From the NCBI RefSeq assembly GCF_010731775.1, contig NZ_AP022590.1, forward strand, positions 5,890,001 through 5,954,000: a stretch of 64,000 nt of DNA, written 5' to 3'. The stretch is from Mycobacterium mantenii. GTDB lineage: Bacteria > Actinomycetota > Actinomycetes > Mycobacteriales > Mycobacteriaceae. Position numbers and translations under genes: made by a program. Shown here piece by piece: positions 34,857-43,632 of this stretch (positions are counted from its first letter, which is position 1; each line of letters starts with the position of its first letter). The notes below the pieces were generated by a model that was not told where the DNA came from, did not search any database, and saw only the letters and a list, made by a program, of their open reading frames with translations.

Positions 34857-34930
34857 AAGGGCGGACGGACCCGCCGCCGGCCATGAACACGTGGCCGCCC
34901 CGGGGCGCGTGGGCTCGAAGGAACCGCGGG

Positions 34931-35353
34931 TCAGGCATCACCCGGCCGTGACCCGAACCGGAACCGGCGGCCGGTGATCGTTTCCGGGATGATGCGCACG
35001 TAGTGCGTCTTTTCCGACGTCGTCCACGGCAACACCTGTGCGCGTTCGGCTTCCTCGAGCTCCTCGGGGGTGCGCAGCGAACGCGCCGTCCCCCTGATGA
35101 CTACACTCCACCCTTCGGCGACGTTGTGGTCATCGACCTCGAACAGCACCCGATTGTTGATCGCCGCACTGATCAGCTTGGTTCCCTCCGCGGTGCGGAA
35201 CAGCACCGTGCGCCGTTGGACGACGTAGTTGACGGGAAAAATATCGGGCTGACCGTCAGCGTAGGTCACCAGCCGCCCCAATGTCACACCCGCGAGCAGC
35301 TCCCAGCATTCGTGCACCGGGAGGATGGCGACTCCTTGGTCGATTGCTGACAT
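34931..35353 (-). CDS. pyridoxamine 5'-phosphate oxidase-fold protein
   Basis: A 140-residue split-barrel flavin-binding protein. The motif CWELLAGVTLGRLVTYADGQP followed by FPVNYVV is typical of the small PNPOx-like proteins that are abundant in the mycobacterial DosR regulon. They bind FMN, F420 or haem; the actual ligand is not determinable here. It is divergent from the DosR paralogue, and the 246-bp gap between them contains two DosR-box-like sites. This suggests hypoxia- or NO-induced expression. Confidence 0.85.
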   Translation of the reverse strand: MSAIDQGVAILPVHECWELLAGVTLGRLVTYADGQPDIFPVNYVVQRRTVLFRTAEGTKLISAAINNRVLFEVDDHNVAEGWSVVIRGTARSLRTPEELEEAERAQVLPWTTSEKTHYVRIIPETITGRRFRFGSRPGDA

Positions 35354-35439
35354 CAGGTAATCCCTTCATAAACGCGCGATTTCGCGTTCGCAACGCGGGG
35401 CGTCCTCAAGGCTATTGACCGGCTTCACCGAATTGCGGC

Positions 35440-35474
35440 GGCCAAAGGTCCCATCCCGCGGGGACCAAAGTCGT
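35440..35474. promoter_or_regulatory. two DosR-box-like sites
   Basis: GGCCAAAGGTCCC (35440-35452) and GGGACCAAAGTCGTT (35461-35475) resemble the DosR palindrome GGGACTWWAGTCCC and lie 21 bp apart centre to centre, so they would face the same side of the helix. They stand between the divergent PNPOx and response-regulator genes. Pairs of boxes at this spacing are usual for DosR targets. Confidence 0.6.
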
Positions 35475-35599
35475 TGAACCAGTTGTTCGCCAACACCAGC
35501 GGCACGGTCGGCACTGCTGATTGTCAATCGAAAATGTGGGATATTGAATTCGGCTGTCGCAATTCTGGCGTGTGCGCGATCAGCAGGAAAGGGCCTGCC

Positions 35600-36256
35600 A
35601 TGGTTAAAGTGTTCCTGGTCGACGACCACGAAGTCGTCCGCCGCGGTCTCTGCGATCTTCTCGCCGCTGATCCCGAACTTGAAATCGTCGGCGAGGCCGG
35701 CTCGGTGGCGGAGGCGAAAGCGCGGATACCCGCACTGCGGCCCGACGTGGCCGTGCTTGACGTTCGCCTTCCCGACGGCAACGGAATCGAACTTTGCCGG
35801 GACCTCGTTTCCGACCATCCGGACCTGCGATGCCTGATGCTGACGTCGTTCACCTCCGACGAGGCGATGCTCGAGGCGATCCTGGCCGGCGCCAGTGGAT
35901 ACGTCGTCAAAGACATCAAGGGCATGGAGTTGGCCCATGCGATCAAAGAGGTGGGTGCGGGCAAGTCCTTGCTGGACAACAGGGCGGCCGCCGCGTTGAT
36001 GGCCAAACTGCGCGGCACCGCTCATCAGGAAGACCCGCTGTCTCGCCTTACCGAGCAGGAACGCACGCTGCTGGGGCTGCTCGGCGAAGGGTTGACCAAC
36101 CGGCAAATCGCCGCCCGGATGTTCCTTGCGGAGAAGACGGTGAAGAACTATGTATCCCGGCTGTTGGCCAAGCTGGGGATGGAACGCCGCACCCAGGCGG
36201 CGGTCTTCGCGTCGAAGGTGAATCAGCAGTCCAACCTGTCGGCCCCGGCGGATTGA
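35600..36256 (+). CDS. DosR/DevR-like NarL-family response regulator
   Basis: A 218-residue protein that closely follows M. tuberculosis DosR along its length. The receiver phospho-acceptor is D54 ([11 protein letters not shown]), the switch Lys is K104 ([10 protein letters not shown]), and the C-terminal LuxR-type HTH is [20 protein letters not shown]. DosR controls the hypoxia/NO dormancy regulon. The ATG at 35600 follows AGGAAAGGG. No sensor kinase (dosS) follows it; the next gene is a PAS-ANTAR protein on the other strand, whose 3' end overlaps by 34 bp. It may be a second DosR that relies on an unlinked kinase. The upstream boxes suggest autoregulation. Confidence 0.85.
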   Translation: MVKVFLVDDHEVVRRGLCDLLAADPELEIVGEAGSVAEAKARIPALRPDVAVLDVRLPDGNGIELCRDLVSDHPDLRCLMLTSFTSDEAMLEAILAGASGYVVKDIKGMELAHAIKEVGAGKSLLDNRAAAALMAKLRGTAHQEDPLSRLTEQERTLLGLLGEGLTNRQIAARMFLAEKTVKNYVSRLLAKLGMERRTQAAVFASKVNQQSNLSAPAD

Positions 36257-37011
36257 CCGTTCCGCGACCCGTCGGATTTCAACGAATCTGATTGTCGCAC
36301 AAACCTTTCCGCTGTTTCGAGACGCGCATTACTCGTTTGGCGGGAGGGTTGAACGCGCTGGTGCGCGGTCAGCATCAGGTGGTCGAATTCCGACTGGGAC
36401 TCATTGGCCAACCTGACGCGTCGGAAGTCTTCGGCGATCTGCTCGGCGAGCGGCCGGAGCTTGATGTTCGCTTCCTGCGACAGCCATCTGAGCAAGTCGA
36501 AGGCCGCACGGTCGCTGATACCGTAGATCAGCATGAGCATGCCTTTGGCTTGCTCGATGCCAGCACGGTTCTCGCTGATCTCAGCGAGTTTCACACTCAT
36601 CGCGTCCTGCTGCGCCTGCTCGTGCGGCGGCGAGACGTCGATGTAAAACCCGTGCGTTCCGATCACGTCGCCGTCGTCGTCGAAGATCTGGTCACCGACG
36701 ACCATGACGTGGCGCACGTTCCCCCGGGTATCGATGATCCGATGGCGAGTGCTGAACGCCTGGCGCGTATCGACTATCTGCTCGATGGTGGCCGCGACGT
36801 GTCCGCGGTCGTCGGGATGCTTGTGTGACAGCACCAATTCGGTGGTCGGGGTGATGCTGCCGGGTTCATACCCGTGCATTCGTTGCACTTGTTCGGACCA
36901 TTCCCAGTGCTGGTCGGTGAAGTAGAACCGAAACCAGCCCGCCGGTTGCGCAGCGCCGCCGGCCAAGGCTTGTTCGACGTTGGCCGTTTGGCCGTCGAGT
37001 TCCCATTTCAT
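36223..37011 (-). CDS. PAS-ANTAR regulatory protein
   Basis: A 262-residue protein. A PAS domain (about 25-130; [13 protein letters not shown] and FYIDVSP) is followed by a short coiled segment and an ANTAR RNA-binding domain (about 145-205; [28 protein letters not shown]). ANTAR proteins bind paired hexaloop hairpins in leader RNAs and block termination; the mycobacterial ANTAR regulon controls lipid and redox genes. PAS-ANTAR proteins sense a ligand or redox state directly. The ATG at 37011 follows GGGAGGTCGG. It converges with the DosR paralogue, overlapping by 34 bp, so antisense effects are possible. Confidence 0.88.
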   Translation of the reverse strand: MKWELDGQTANVEQALAGGAAQPAGWFRFYFTDQHWEWSEQVQRMHGYEPGSITPTTELVLSHKHPDDRGHVAATIEQIVDTRQAFSTRHRIIDTRGNVRHVMVVGDQIFDDDGDVIGTHGFYIDVSPPHEQAQQDAMSVKLAEISENRAGIEQAKGMLMLIYGISDRAAFDLLRWLSQEANIKLRPLAEQIAEDFRRVRLANESQSEFDHLMLTAHQRVQPSRQTSNARLETAERFVRQSDSLKSDGSRNGQSAGADRLDC

Positions 37012-37139
37012 CGTGTATCCGACCTCCCTGGTACCGGGCGGGACGTTCGCACCGGTGGCCTAGGGCCGGCGGCGGGCGGCGGTTGGAGGAGTCGGCACGC
37101 GTGCGTGCCGGAGGGACCGCCGCCCGGCCCGCCGGTCTT

Positions 37140-37589
37140 TCAGGCGTTGATGACCTCGCGCTGGGCGGCAGCTTCTCCGACGGCCCGGGGTGTGTCGCCG
37201 CGGCCGACGGTGATCTTGCGCGGCTTGGCCCGCTCGGCCACCGGAATGTGCAGGCTCAGAACGCCTTCGGCATAGGAGGCCTCGATCTTCTCGGTATCGA
37301 GGTTGTCGCCGAGGACCAGCTGGCGGCTGAACACGCCGCGCGGCCGTTCGGTCGCCAGCATCTCGCGGTTGGGATCGACGGCCGGTCGTTCGGCGCGCAC
37401 GGTCACCACATTGCGCTCGATGTCGATGTCCAGTGAGTTGGCATCGATGCCGGGCAGATCGAATTCGACGACGAAGTTCTCGCCTTCGCGCCAGGCGTCC
37501 ATCGGCATCACCGCCGGCCGGGCGGCGGTACCGAGGACCTGGTGGGCGAATCGGTCGAGCTCACGGAAGGGATCCGAACGCATCAGCAT
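37140..37589 (-). CDS. hsp18: Hsp20-family small heat shock protein (18 kDa antigen)
   Basis: A 149-residue alpha-crystallin-type chaperone. The N-terminus [20 protein letters not shown] and the core ([47 protein letters not shown]) correspond to the 18 kDa antigen of M. leprae and MAC. It prevents protein aggregation without ATP. The ATG at 37589 follows GAGAGGTGA; the frame is open 9 bases upstream. It is divergent from a MerR-type gene across a 163-bp region with a perfect palindrome, a likely local control circuit. Confidence 0.92.
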   Translation of the reverse strand: MLMRSDPFRELDRFAHQVLGTAARPAVMPMDAWREGENFVVEFDLPGIDANSLDIDIERNVVTVRAERPAVDPNREMLATERPRGVFSRQLVLGDNLDTEKIEASYAEGVLSLHIPVAERAKPRKITVGRGDTPRAVGEAAAQREVINA

Positions 37590-37633
37590 GGTGGTCACCT
37601 CTCACTCCAATCTAAGCGGTGGGTCGGCAATTT

Positions 37634-37653
37634 CCTATGTCTAATGACATAGG
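37634..37653. promoter_or_regulatory. perfect palindromic operator between hsp18 and merR
   Basis: CCTATGTC (37634-37641) and GACATAGG (37646-37653) flank TAAT. It lies 45 bp upstream of hsp18, next to an AT-rich TTTGTATAA block that may be a promoter -10. The adjacent MerR-type protein is the natural candidate ligand. Confidence 0.65.
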
Positions 37654-37704
37654 TTTTGTATAACACCGTCGACAGACGGATGCAAGTGTGCTAAACAGAT
37701 TTTC

Positions 37705-37740
37705 TGAGCGGTGAGCTAACGACCTTGAGCGGTGAGCTAA
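37705..37740 (+). repeat. two direct repeats of 15 bp, 21-bp period
   Basis: TGAGCGGTGAGCTAA occurs at 37705-37719 and 37726-37740, two helical turns apart, directly before the merR ribosome site. They may be autoregulatory sites. Confidence 0.85.
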
Positions 37741-37752
37741 AGGAGATGCGCG

Positions 37753-38118
37753 ATGGCCGAGTACCGCGGCGACGCGGGTGCACCCTCGTCCGACCATGGC
37801 GTGTACGGCATCTCGGTGGCCGCCGAACTGTCCGGGATCGCGGTGCAATCGCTGCGGCTCTACGAACGGTACGGCTTGATCACGCCGGCCCGCAGCCGGG
37901 GCGGAACCCGCCGATACAGCGCCGACGACCTGATGCGGCTGCGGCGCATCAGCGAGCTGGTCGATTCGGGGGTCAACCTGGCCGGGGTCGCACGCATCCT
38001 CGATCTGGAAGACCACAACGCCACGCTGTCGGCGGCCAACACCGACCTGCGGTCCACCAACCGCACTCTGCGAGAAGCCGCGAAGGAGGCGAAACCGGTC
38101 GAGCCGGGCACACTGTAG
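37753..38118 (+). CDS. MerR-family regulator (HspR-like)
   Basis: A 121-residue DNA-binding protein. The winged HTH spans about 18-85 (GISVAAELSGIAVQSLRLYERYG and RRYSADDLMRLRRISELV), followed by a short coiled coil (about 95-120). The lineup with HspR-type MerR proteins and its divergence from hsp18 suggest that it controls the small heat shock gene. The ATG at 37753 follows AAAGGAG. There are no cysteines for metal binding. The HAIR consensus of HspR is not clearly present, so the palindrome between the genes may be its site. Confidence 0.82.
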   Translation: MAEYRGDAGAPSSDHGVYGISVAAELSGIAVQSLRLYERYGLITPARSRGGTRRYSADDLMRLRRISELVDSGVNLAGVARILDLEDHNATLSAANTDLRSTNRTLREAAKEAKPVEPGTL

Positions 38119-38182
38119 AGCCCTCGCGGATTGCACCGGCCGGCGCCGGGTACTCGTCCCGCTATGCCTTTGAGGAGAAGCG

Positions 38183-38719
38183 ATGGGTGAGTTGACGGAA
38201 GCCGGTGCTCAGGTCGCCGGTAGCGCGCGACAGGAGGCCGACGCCTACCGAGGCGACAACGTCCGGCCGCTGGGCGGCTACCTGGTGGTGATGGTCGTCT
38301 ACGGCGCCGTTGTGGCCGTCGCGACCCTGGCCGCGCTGGTCAGCGGGCGCACGCTACCGACGCGGTGGCGGGTCCAAGACCTGCTCATCCTCACCCTGGG
38401 CACCCACAAACTGTCCCGAACGTTAACCAAGGACGCGGTGACCAGCCCGCTGCGGGCGCCCTTCACGCAGTACGCGGGCACGGGCGGACCGGCGGAAGTC
38501 CAGGAAGAGGTCCGGGAGCAAAGCCAGCTCCGGCACAGCCTCGGCGAGCTGCTGACCTGCCCGTTCTGCCTGGACATGTGGGTCGCCACCGGGTTCGCCA
38601 TAGGCCTGGTGTTCGCGCCCCGGTCCACCCGGCTCATCGCCGGCGTATTCAGCGCGCTGGCCGGCGCGGACTTCCTGCAGCTCGCCTACGCGATGGCACA
38701 ACAGTCGGCCGAGGGCTGA
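38183..38719 (+). CDS. DUF1360 membrane protein
   Basis: A 178-residue protein with a hydrophilic N-terminus, a helix at about 32-53, a soluble segment with LTLGTHKLSRTLTKDAVTSPLRAPF, and two C-terminal helices (about 130-175) with the conserved CPFCLDMW. This is the DUF1360 (sporulation YjcZ-like neighbour) pattern. The CxxC may bind metal or a redox partner. The ATG at 38183 follows GAGGAGAAGCG-type purines. It is the next gene after merR, 64 bp downstream, and may belong to its stress response. Function unknown. Confidence 0.75.
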   Translation: MGELTEAGAQVAGSARQEADAYRGDNVRPLGGYLVVMVVYGAVVAVATLAALVSGRTLPTRWRVQDLLILTLGTHKLSRTLTKDAVTSPLRAPFTQYAGTGGPAEVQEEVREQSQLRHSLGELLTCPFCLDMWVATGFAIGLVFAPRSTRLIAGVFSALAGADFLQLAYAMAQQSAEG

Positions 38720-38740
38720 GGCACGCGTTAACGCTGCGGG

Positions 38741-40051
38741 TCAACCCGTCTTCGGCATCGGTATGCCCTCGCTCGCCGTGAATTGCGCGTCGTTCTCGGA
38801 GGACAACCCGATGGAGACGACGGAGCGGGTGAACAGGGCGTCCGTCAGGTACGCCAGCGACACGGCCCACCGGTTGACACCGCGTGGAATCGCGTAAAGG
38901 TGGTAGGACCTGGTCACCGCTTTGGCGAGCAGGCCGGACAAATGGATGTTGAGGGGATTCGCCACCGCGTAACGCGGTCCGAGGTCGACCACCAGGCCGA
39001 GGTTGCGGTGCTTGTATTCCTTGCTGCTGCCGTACCCGAGGCTCGCGGCCACGTTGCGGGCCAGCGCTTTGCCCTGCCGGGTCGCGTGTTGGGCGGTCGG
39101 CGGCGTGACCTTTCCAGGTTGGGTCAGATCGGGCACCGCGGCCGCGTCACCGGCCGCGAACACCTCGGGGTGATCCGGCACCTGCAGATCGGGCTGCACT
39201 TTGAGCCGGCCCTTTTCGGTCGGCAGGCCCAGGTCCTGGATCAACGGTGCCCCAGTCACCCCCGTCACCCAGGCGATCGTGTGCGTATCGATGCGCGAAT
39301 CATCGCTGAGCACAACGTGATCGGCGTGCGCCTCCTTGAGGGTGATGCCGAGCCGGACGTCGATACCACGCTTGCGCAACACCTTGAGCGCGGCGTCGCC
39401 CAGCTTCTTTCCCACCTCGGGCATCACCTGGTCGGCCAGGTCCAGCAGCAGAAACCGTACCTGGGCGGTGTTGAACCCCATTTGTTTGGCCGCCGCGTCG
39501 GCCAGCGCCCGCAGCTGCGCCACCAGCTCGGTGCCCGAATACGAAGCGCCGACCACCACGACGGTGCGCCGGGCCGCGGCCACCCGGGGATCGTCCTCGA
39601 TGTTGGCCAGTTCCAGTTGTTCGACGAAATGGTCACGCAGGTAAAGGGCCTCGGCCGTGGTCTTCAATCCGCGCGCGTATCTGGCAAGCCCCGGGACATC
39701 GAACAACCGGGTCACCGAGCCCGGCGTCAACACCAGCCGATCCCAGGACATGGAATGGCTGCGCTCTTCGGGATCGCAATAGGTGACAGTGCGCTGGGTG
39801 AAGTCGACGCCGTCCACGCGGCCACGCACGGCGCGCACGCCCTTGAGCGAATTGGCCAGGGGGACAGCGACGAAGCGGGCATCGACGACCCCGCCGGCCA
39901 CGTCGGGCAGCAGCGGTGTGTACAGCATGTAGTCGACCGGGGAGATTATCGTGATGTCGACAGGTGCACGGCGTCGGCGCAGGATACGGGCGAGCCGACG
40001 GGCGCAGGTGAATCCGGTGAAGCCACTTCCCACGATCACAATGGAGGTCAC
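38741..40051 (-). CDS. NDH-2-like NAD(P)/FAD oxidoreductase
   Basis: A 436-residue flavoprotein. The FAD-binding IVIVGSGFTGFTCARRL is at the N-terminus, an NAD(P)H-binding VVVVGASYSGTELVAQL at about 165-181, and the FAD-closing EVFAAGDAAAVPD near 305. A C-terminal amphipathic region (about 380-420) suggests membrane association, as in type II NADH dehydrogenases that feed electrons to menaquinone. The GTG at 40051 starts directly at the FAD motif; the frame is open further to 40213 but lacks family similarity. It converges on the DUF1360 gene. Confidence 0.85.
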   Translation of the reverse strand: MTSIVIVGSGFTGFTCARRLARILRRRRAPVDITIISPVDYMLYTPLLPDVAGGVVDARFVAVPLANSLKGVRAVRGRVDGVDFTQRTVTYCDPEERSHSMSWDRLVLTPGSVTRLFDVPGLARYARGLKTTAEALYLRDHFVEQLELANIEDDPRVAAARRTVVVVGASYSGTELVAQLRALADAAAKQMGFNTAQVRFLLLDLADQVMPEVGKKLGDAALKVLRKRGIDVRLGITLKEAHADHVVLSDDSRIDTHTIAWVTGVTGAPLIQDLGLPTEKGRLKVQPDLQVPDHPEVFAAGDAAAVPDLTQPGKVTPPTAQHATRQGKALARNVAASLGYGSSKEYKHRNLGLVVDLGPRYAVANPLNIHLSGLLAKAVTRSYHLYAIPRGVNRWAVSLAYLTDALFTRSVVSIGLSSENDAQFTASEGIPMPKTG

Positions 40052-40368
40052 CGATCCGAGTGTAGGCGGCTTCGCCGAACGGGTCCCGGCCCCCCATACC
40101 CTCGTCGTGGTGGCCTCCGCCGCGAAAACCGTTGGCCAGGAGAGGTTTATCGCGGGTTCCGGCAAAAGGCACTGACCAACCTCGTCTACGGTTGAAGGCC
40201 GGACCCGGCGCATCGCTCGATGCGTTCGTTATCCGGCCTTGCGCTTCGCTGTATGGCTCATAGACTCGATGTTTGGCGTCCGCATTCGCGAACGTGCCGG
40301 TGTCGCCGTGATGGCAGGGGGTGGGGGCAGGGGCTCCGCGACTAGGACTGCATCGAGGGGTGATGGTT
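40052..40368. other. 317-bp intergenic region without gene
   Basis: It lies between two divergent genes (the NDH-2-like and GAF-ANTAR genes) and should hold both promoters. I see no convincing promoter box, repeat or ORF in it. The GAGGGG ribosome site of the GAF-ANTAR gene is at its right end. Confidence 0.6.
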
Positions 40369-41073
40369 ATGCGAGACGGCAGTGCCACCATCGTCAATCA
40401 GCTCGTCGAGCTGGTGAACAACGTGGGGCGCGATCAGTGCGATACGGCGGCCGGGTTGCACGAACTCATCGAAAACGGTGTACACCACGTCACCGGCGCC
40501 CAGTATGCGGGAATCACGCTGGCCGAGAAGCGCAGGTCGGTCAGCAGCGTGGCCGCCACGCACCGCTACCCCATGGTGCTGGACGCGATTCAGAACAGGT
40601 TCGGCGAAGGGCCCTGCCTGACCGCGGCCTGGGAGCACCACATCATGCATATCGCCGACCTGAACGTCGACCAGCGCTGGCTCCGCTACCGGCGTTATGC
40701 GCTCGAGCAGACCCCGATTCGCTCCGCTTTGTCGTTCGAGCTGTTCATCGACGGCAGCAGCATGGCCGCGCTCCACTTCTATGCCGACACCCCGCGCGCG
40801 TTCAGCGCGGAGTCCGTCGAACTGGGCACGGTGTACGCCACACATATCGCTTTGGCCTGGTCGATGATGCGCCGTCAGGACCAATTCCGCAGCGCCCTGG
40901 CATCGCGCGACATCATCGGGCAGGCCAAGGGCGTGATCATGGAGCGCTTCAACCTCGATGCCGTCGAAGCTTTCGAGCTGCTCACTCGGCTCTCGCAACA
41001 GTCCAACACCCGGGTGGTGGACATCGCGGCCACACTCATCGACGCCGAACACCCGCTCAAAAGCCGGCGCTGA
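40369..41073 (+). CDS. GAF-ANTAR regulatory protein
   Basis: A 234-residue protein. The GAF domain spans about 15-160 (HELIENGVHHVTGAQYAGIT, FGEGPCLTAAW) and the ANTAR domain about 172-228 (RDIIGQAKGVIMERFNLDAVEAFELLTRLS). It probably responds to a small ligand and then binds leader RNA hairpins to prevent termination. The ATG at 40369 has GAGGGG at an 8-base spacing; the ATG at 40363 is also in frame but too close. Together with the PAS-ANTAR protein 3.4 kb away it makes two antiterminators in one stress island. Confidence 0.88.
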   Translation: MRDGSATIVNQLVELVNNVGRDQCDTAAGLHELIENGVHHVTGAQYAGITLAEKRRSVSSVAATHRYPMVLDAIQNRFGEGPCLTAAWEHHIMHIADLNVDQRWLRYRRYALEQTPIRSALSFELFIDGSSMAALHFYADTPRAFSAESVELGTVYATHIALAWSMMRRQDQFRSALASRDIIGQAKGVIMERFNLDAVEAFELLTRLSQQSNTRVVDIAATLIDAEHPLKSRR

Positions 41074-41104
41074 ATGTGGCCTTCGCCGGGCGGTTTTGCA
41101 GGAG

Positions 41105-42259
41105 TCAGGGCATCGGGACCGGCGCGGGCCGGCGCTCGGCGATGAGCCGCTCGCCGAGGTCGTAGTCGTCATCGGCGTTGTAGGTCAGGACGCCGACGAC
41201 GACATTGCCCGCGTCGTACCAGACCGTGAAGCCGTCGCCGTGATCGAGCAGCCGGCTGCGTTCGTACCCGTCACCCCAGGCATGGTACTTCAACGTGGCG
41301 TCGCCGACGGTGGTCCAAAAGCCCGGCACCCCATCCCATTTCGCCTGCCGGCCCGCCGCGGACGTGCCGGCGATCGACCCCTGGTCGGCCGCGTCCTGCC
41401 AGTGCTCGGTGGCCACATGGCGACCGGCGACTTCGTGATAGGCCAGCGCGACGTCGCCGGCGGCGTAGACGCCGGGAGCCGAGGTGGCCATATCGGACCC
41501 CACCACGACGCGGGACTGGTCCACCCGCAGGCCCGCCTCAGCGGCGATCCGGCTCTGCGGCGCCACACCGGTTGCCGCGAGCACCAGGTCGCAGTCGATG
41601 GTGACACCGTTGTCCAGGCGCACACCCGCTTCGGTGATTTCCTCGACCGTCACCCCGCCGACGTGGCGGACGCCGGCCTCGCTGACCAGATCGCGCAACC
41701 GCGCGGCGGCCTCGCGGCCCAGCCGCTTCTCCTGTGGAAGTTGCGCCGGCGCAACCACAGTCACCGGAATCCCACGCAGCGCCAACGACGCGGCGGCCTC
41801 GCAGCCGATGAATCCGGAGCCGATCACCACCGCCGAGGAGGCGTTTGCGGCGGCGGCGCGCAGCGTGCCGGCATCGGCCAACGAGCGCAACAACAGCGCG
41901 CGTTCCCCGCCGGGAAACGGAGGTGTTACGGGCGCCGCGCCGCACGCCAGGATCAATGTGTCGTAGCCGTAACTCTCATCGCCGATATACACGGCGCGCT
42001 CGGCGAGATCCAGCCGCTGGACCGGCGCCCCGCCGATGAGCTCGATCGCCCGGTCGCCGAACCAGCGCGGCGGGTGCAGGTCGACGTCGTCCGTCTCGCC
42101 GCGCAGGTATTCTTTGCTCAGCGGTGGCCGGGCGTAGGGCGGGTCGATGTCGGCGGTGAAAATCCGCACCGGAGTGTCGGCGTCGTGTTCACGGAACGAC
42201 TCTGCCGCGGCAATCCCGGTCGGCCCGCTGCCCACGATCACGACTCCCGACTGATTCAT
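41105..42259 (-). CDS. ferredoxin/rubredoxin reductase-type FAD oxidoreductase
   Basis: A 384-residue pyridine nucleotide-disulfide-fold flavoprotein. FAD-binding VVIVGSGPTGIAAAESF is at the N-terminus, PPYARPPLSKEYL is typical of ferredoxin reductases of bacterial oxygenase systems, VVIGSGFIGCEAAASLALRG binds NAD(P)H, and GVYAAGDVA closes the FAD site. There are no redox-active Cys pairs. It would reduce a ferredoxin or rubredoxin not encoded nearby. The start is ATG 42259. The frame continues on to 43213 antisense to the alcohol dehydrogenase gene, which I regard as accidental. Confidence 0.88.
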   Translation of the reverse strand: MNQSGVVIVGSGPTGIAAAESFREHDADTPVRIFTADIDPPYARPPLSKEYLRGETDDVDLHPPRWFGDRAIELIGGAPVQRLDLAERAVYIGDESYGYDTLILACGAAPVTPPFPGGERALLLRSLADAGTLRAAAANASSAVVIGSGFIGCEAAASLALRGIPVTVVAPAQLPQEKRLGREAAARLRDLVSEAGVRHVGGVTVEEITEAGVRLDNGVTIDCDLVLAATGVAPQSRIAAEAGLRVDQSRVVVGSDMATSAPGVYAAGDVALAYHEVAGRHVATEHWQDAADQGSIAGTSAAGRQAKWDGVPGFWTTVGDATLKYHAWGDGYERSRLLDHGDGFTVWYDAGNVVVGVLTYNADDDYDLGERLIAERRPAPVPMP

Positions 42260-42358
42260 CACGGGGTGATACCCGCGCCGCGGGGCTTGAATCGGGCCTC
42301 GATCGGTAGTGGTGACTGCGCCGTTTCGACGAACGCGAGGCGGGTATGAGCCCCTCAC

Positions 42359-43540
42359 ATGAAGGCTGTTACTTGGCATGGCAAACGCGATGTACGGGTG
42401 GAATCGGTGCCCGATCCGAAAATCGAGCAACCCACCGATGCCATCATCGAAGTCACCTCGACCAACATCTGCGGGTCCGATCTGCACCTGTACGAAATTC
42501 TCGGGGCGTTCATGAAACCCGGGGACATCCTCGGTCACGAACCCATGGGCATCGTGCGGGAGGTCGGCACGGAAACGGGCGATCTTCGGGTTGGGGACCG
42601 GGTGGTCATCCCGTTCCAAATCTCTTGTGGCAGTTGTCACATGTGCAAACATCAGCTCTACACCCAATGCGAAACCACCCAGGTAAGGGACCAGGGGATG
42701 GGCGCCGCGCTGTTCGGCTATTCGGAGCTCTACGGCGAGGTTCCCGGCGGGCAGGCTCAGCTGCTCCGCGTCCCGCAGGCCCAGTTCACACACATTAAAG
42801 TCCCTGTGGGACCGCCGGATTCGCGGTTCGTCTACTTGTCGGACGTGCTGCCCACCGCGTGGCAGGCGGTCGACTACGCCAACATCCCGGACGGGGGCTC
42901 GGTCACCGTGCTTGGCTTGGGTCCGATCGGGGACATGGCCGCGCGCATCGCCGACCACCTGGGCTACCGCGTCATCGCCGTCGACCTGGTGCCCGAACGG
43001 CTGGGCCGCGCCGCGAAACGCGGTATCCACACCATCGATTTGGGGCGGCTGGACTCCTCGCTCGGTGACGCGATCCGTGACCTGACCGACGGGCGGGGCA
43101 CCGACTCGGTCATCGAGGCCGTCGGCATGGAGGCGCACGGCTCGCCGGCCGCCAAACTGGCGCAACAGGTCGCCGGATTGTTGCCCGACGCGCTCGGCAA
43201 GCGGGTGATGCAAACCGCCGGCGTAGACCGGCTGTCCGCCCTGTACTCCGCCATCGACATCGTGCGGCGCGGCGGAACGATCTCGCTGATCGGCGTTTAC
43301 GGCGGGATGGCCGACCCACTGCCGATGCTCACCCTGTTCGACAAGCAGGTGACCCTGCGGATGGGGCAGGCCAACGTCAAGCGCTGGGTCGACGACATCA
43401 TGCCGCTGCTGACCGACGACGACCCGCTAGGTGTCGACAACTTCGCCACTCACGTGCTGCCCCTTGACCAGGCCCCACACGCCTACGAGATCTTCCAGAA
43501 GAAGCAGGATGGTGCGGTGAAGGTCATACTCAAGCCGTGA
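42359..43540 (+). CDS. zinc-dependent alcohol/formaldehyde dehydrogenase
   Basis: A 393-residue medium-chain dehydrogenase. Catalytic zinc ligands are in NICGSDLHLYE (Cys) and LGHEPMGIV (His-Glu); the structural zinc is held by CGSCHMCKHQLYTQC. The NAD-binding fold has VLGLGPIGDMAARIADHLG. The length and the FGYSELYGEVPGGQAQ insert match glutathione-independent formaldehyde dehydrogenase-like enzymes of actinobacteria. It might oxidise aldehydes or act with mycothiol. It is divergent from the ferredoxin-reductase-like gene with a 99-bp gap. Confidence 0.87.
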   Translation: MKAVTWHGKRDVRVESVPDPKIEQPTDAIIEVTSTNICGSDLHLYEILGAFMKPGDILGHEPMGIVREVGTETGDLRVGDRVVIPFQISCGSCHMCKHQLYTQCETTQVRDQGMGAALFGYSELYGEVPGGQAQLLRVPQAQFTHIKVPVGPPDSRFVYLSDVLPTAWQAVDYANIPDGGSVTVLGLGPIGDMAARIADHLGYRVIAVDLVPERLGRAAKRGIHTIDLGRLDSSLGDAIRDLTDGRGTDSVIEAVGMEAHGSPAAKLAQQVAGLLPDALGKRVMQTAGVDRLSALYSAIDIVRRGGTISLIGVYGGMADPLPMLTLFDKQVTLRMGQANVKRWVDDIMPLLTDDDPLGVDNFATHVLPLDQAPHAYEIFQKKQDGAVKVILKP

Positions 43541-43596
43541 TCGTTTCTGCCACAAGGCTTTCCGTCTAGCGCCGTCGGCCCGGGCGCCCGAGCCCA

Positions 43597-43622
43597 GTTT
43601 GACGGGTGTGTAGGCAGGGTAT
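43597..43622 (+). promoter_or_regulatory. SigF-like promoter of the debranching enzyme
   Basis: GTTT (43597-43600), a 16-bp spacer and GGGTAT (43617-43622) match the mycobacterial SigF consensus GGTTT-N15-17-GGGTAT except for the first G. The expected transcript start falls only a few bases before the ATG at 43633, so the mRNA would be nearly leaderless. Confidence 0.55.
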
Positions 43623-43632
43623 TGAATGCGCC

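Noticed and set aside
37012..37139. DosR box upstream of the PAS-ANTAR gene
   Set aside because: GGGACGTTCGCACC matches only about 9 of 14 positions and stands alone.
37720..37745. HAIR element for HspR
   Set aside because: CTTGAG is present but the inverted partner ACTCAAG is not at the required spacing.
41105..43213. 702-codon frame that would fuse 318 residues to the ferredoxin reductase
   Set aside because: The extra part is antisense to the alcohol dehydrogenase gene; the flavoprotein motif begins at the ATG at 42259.
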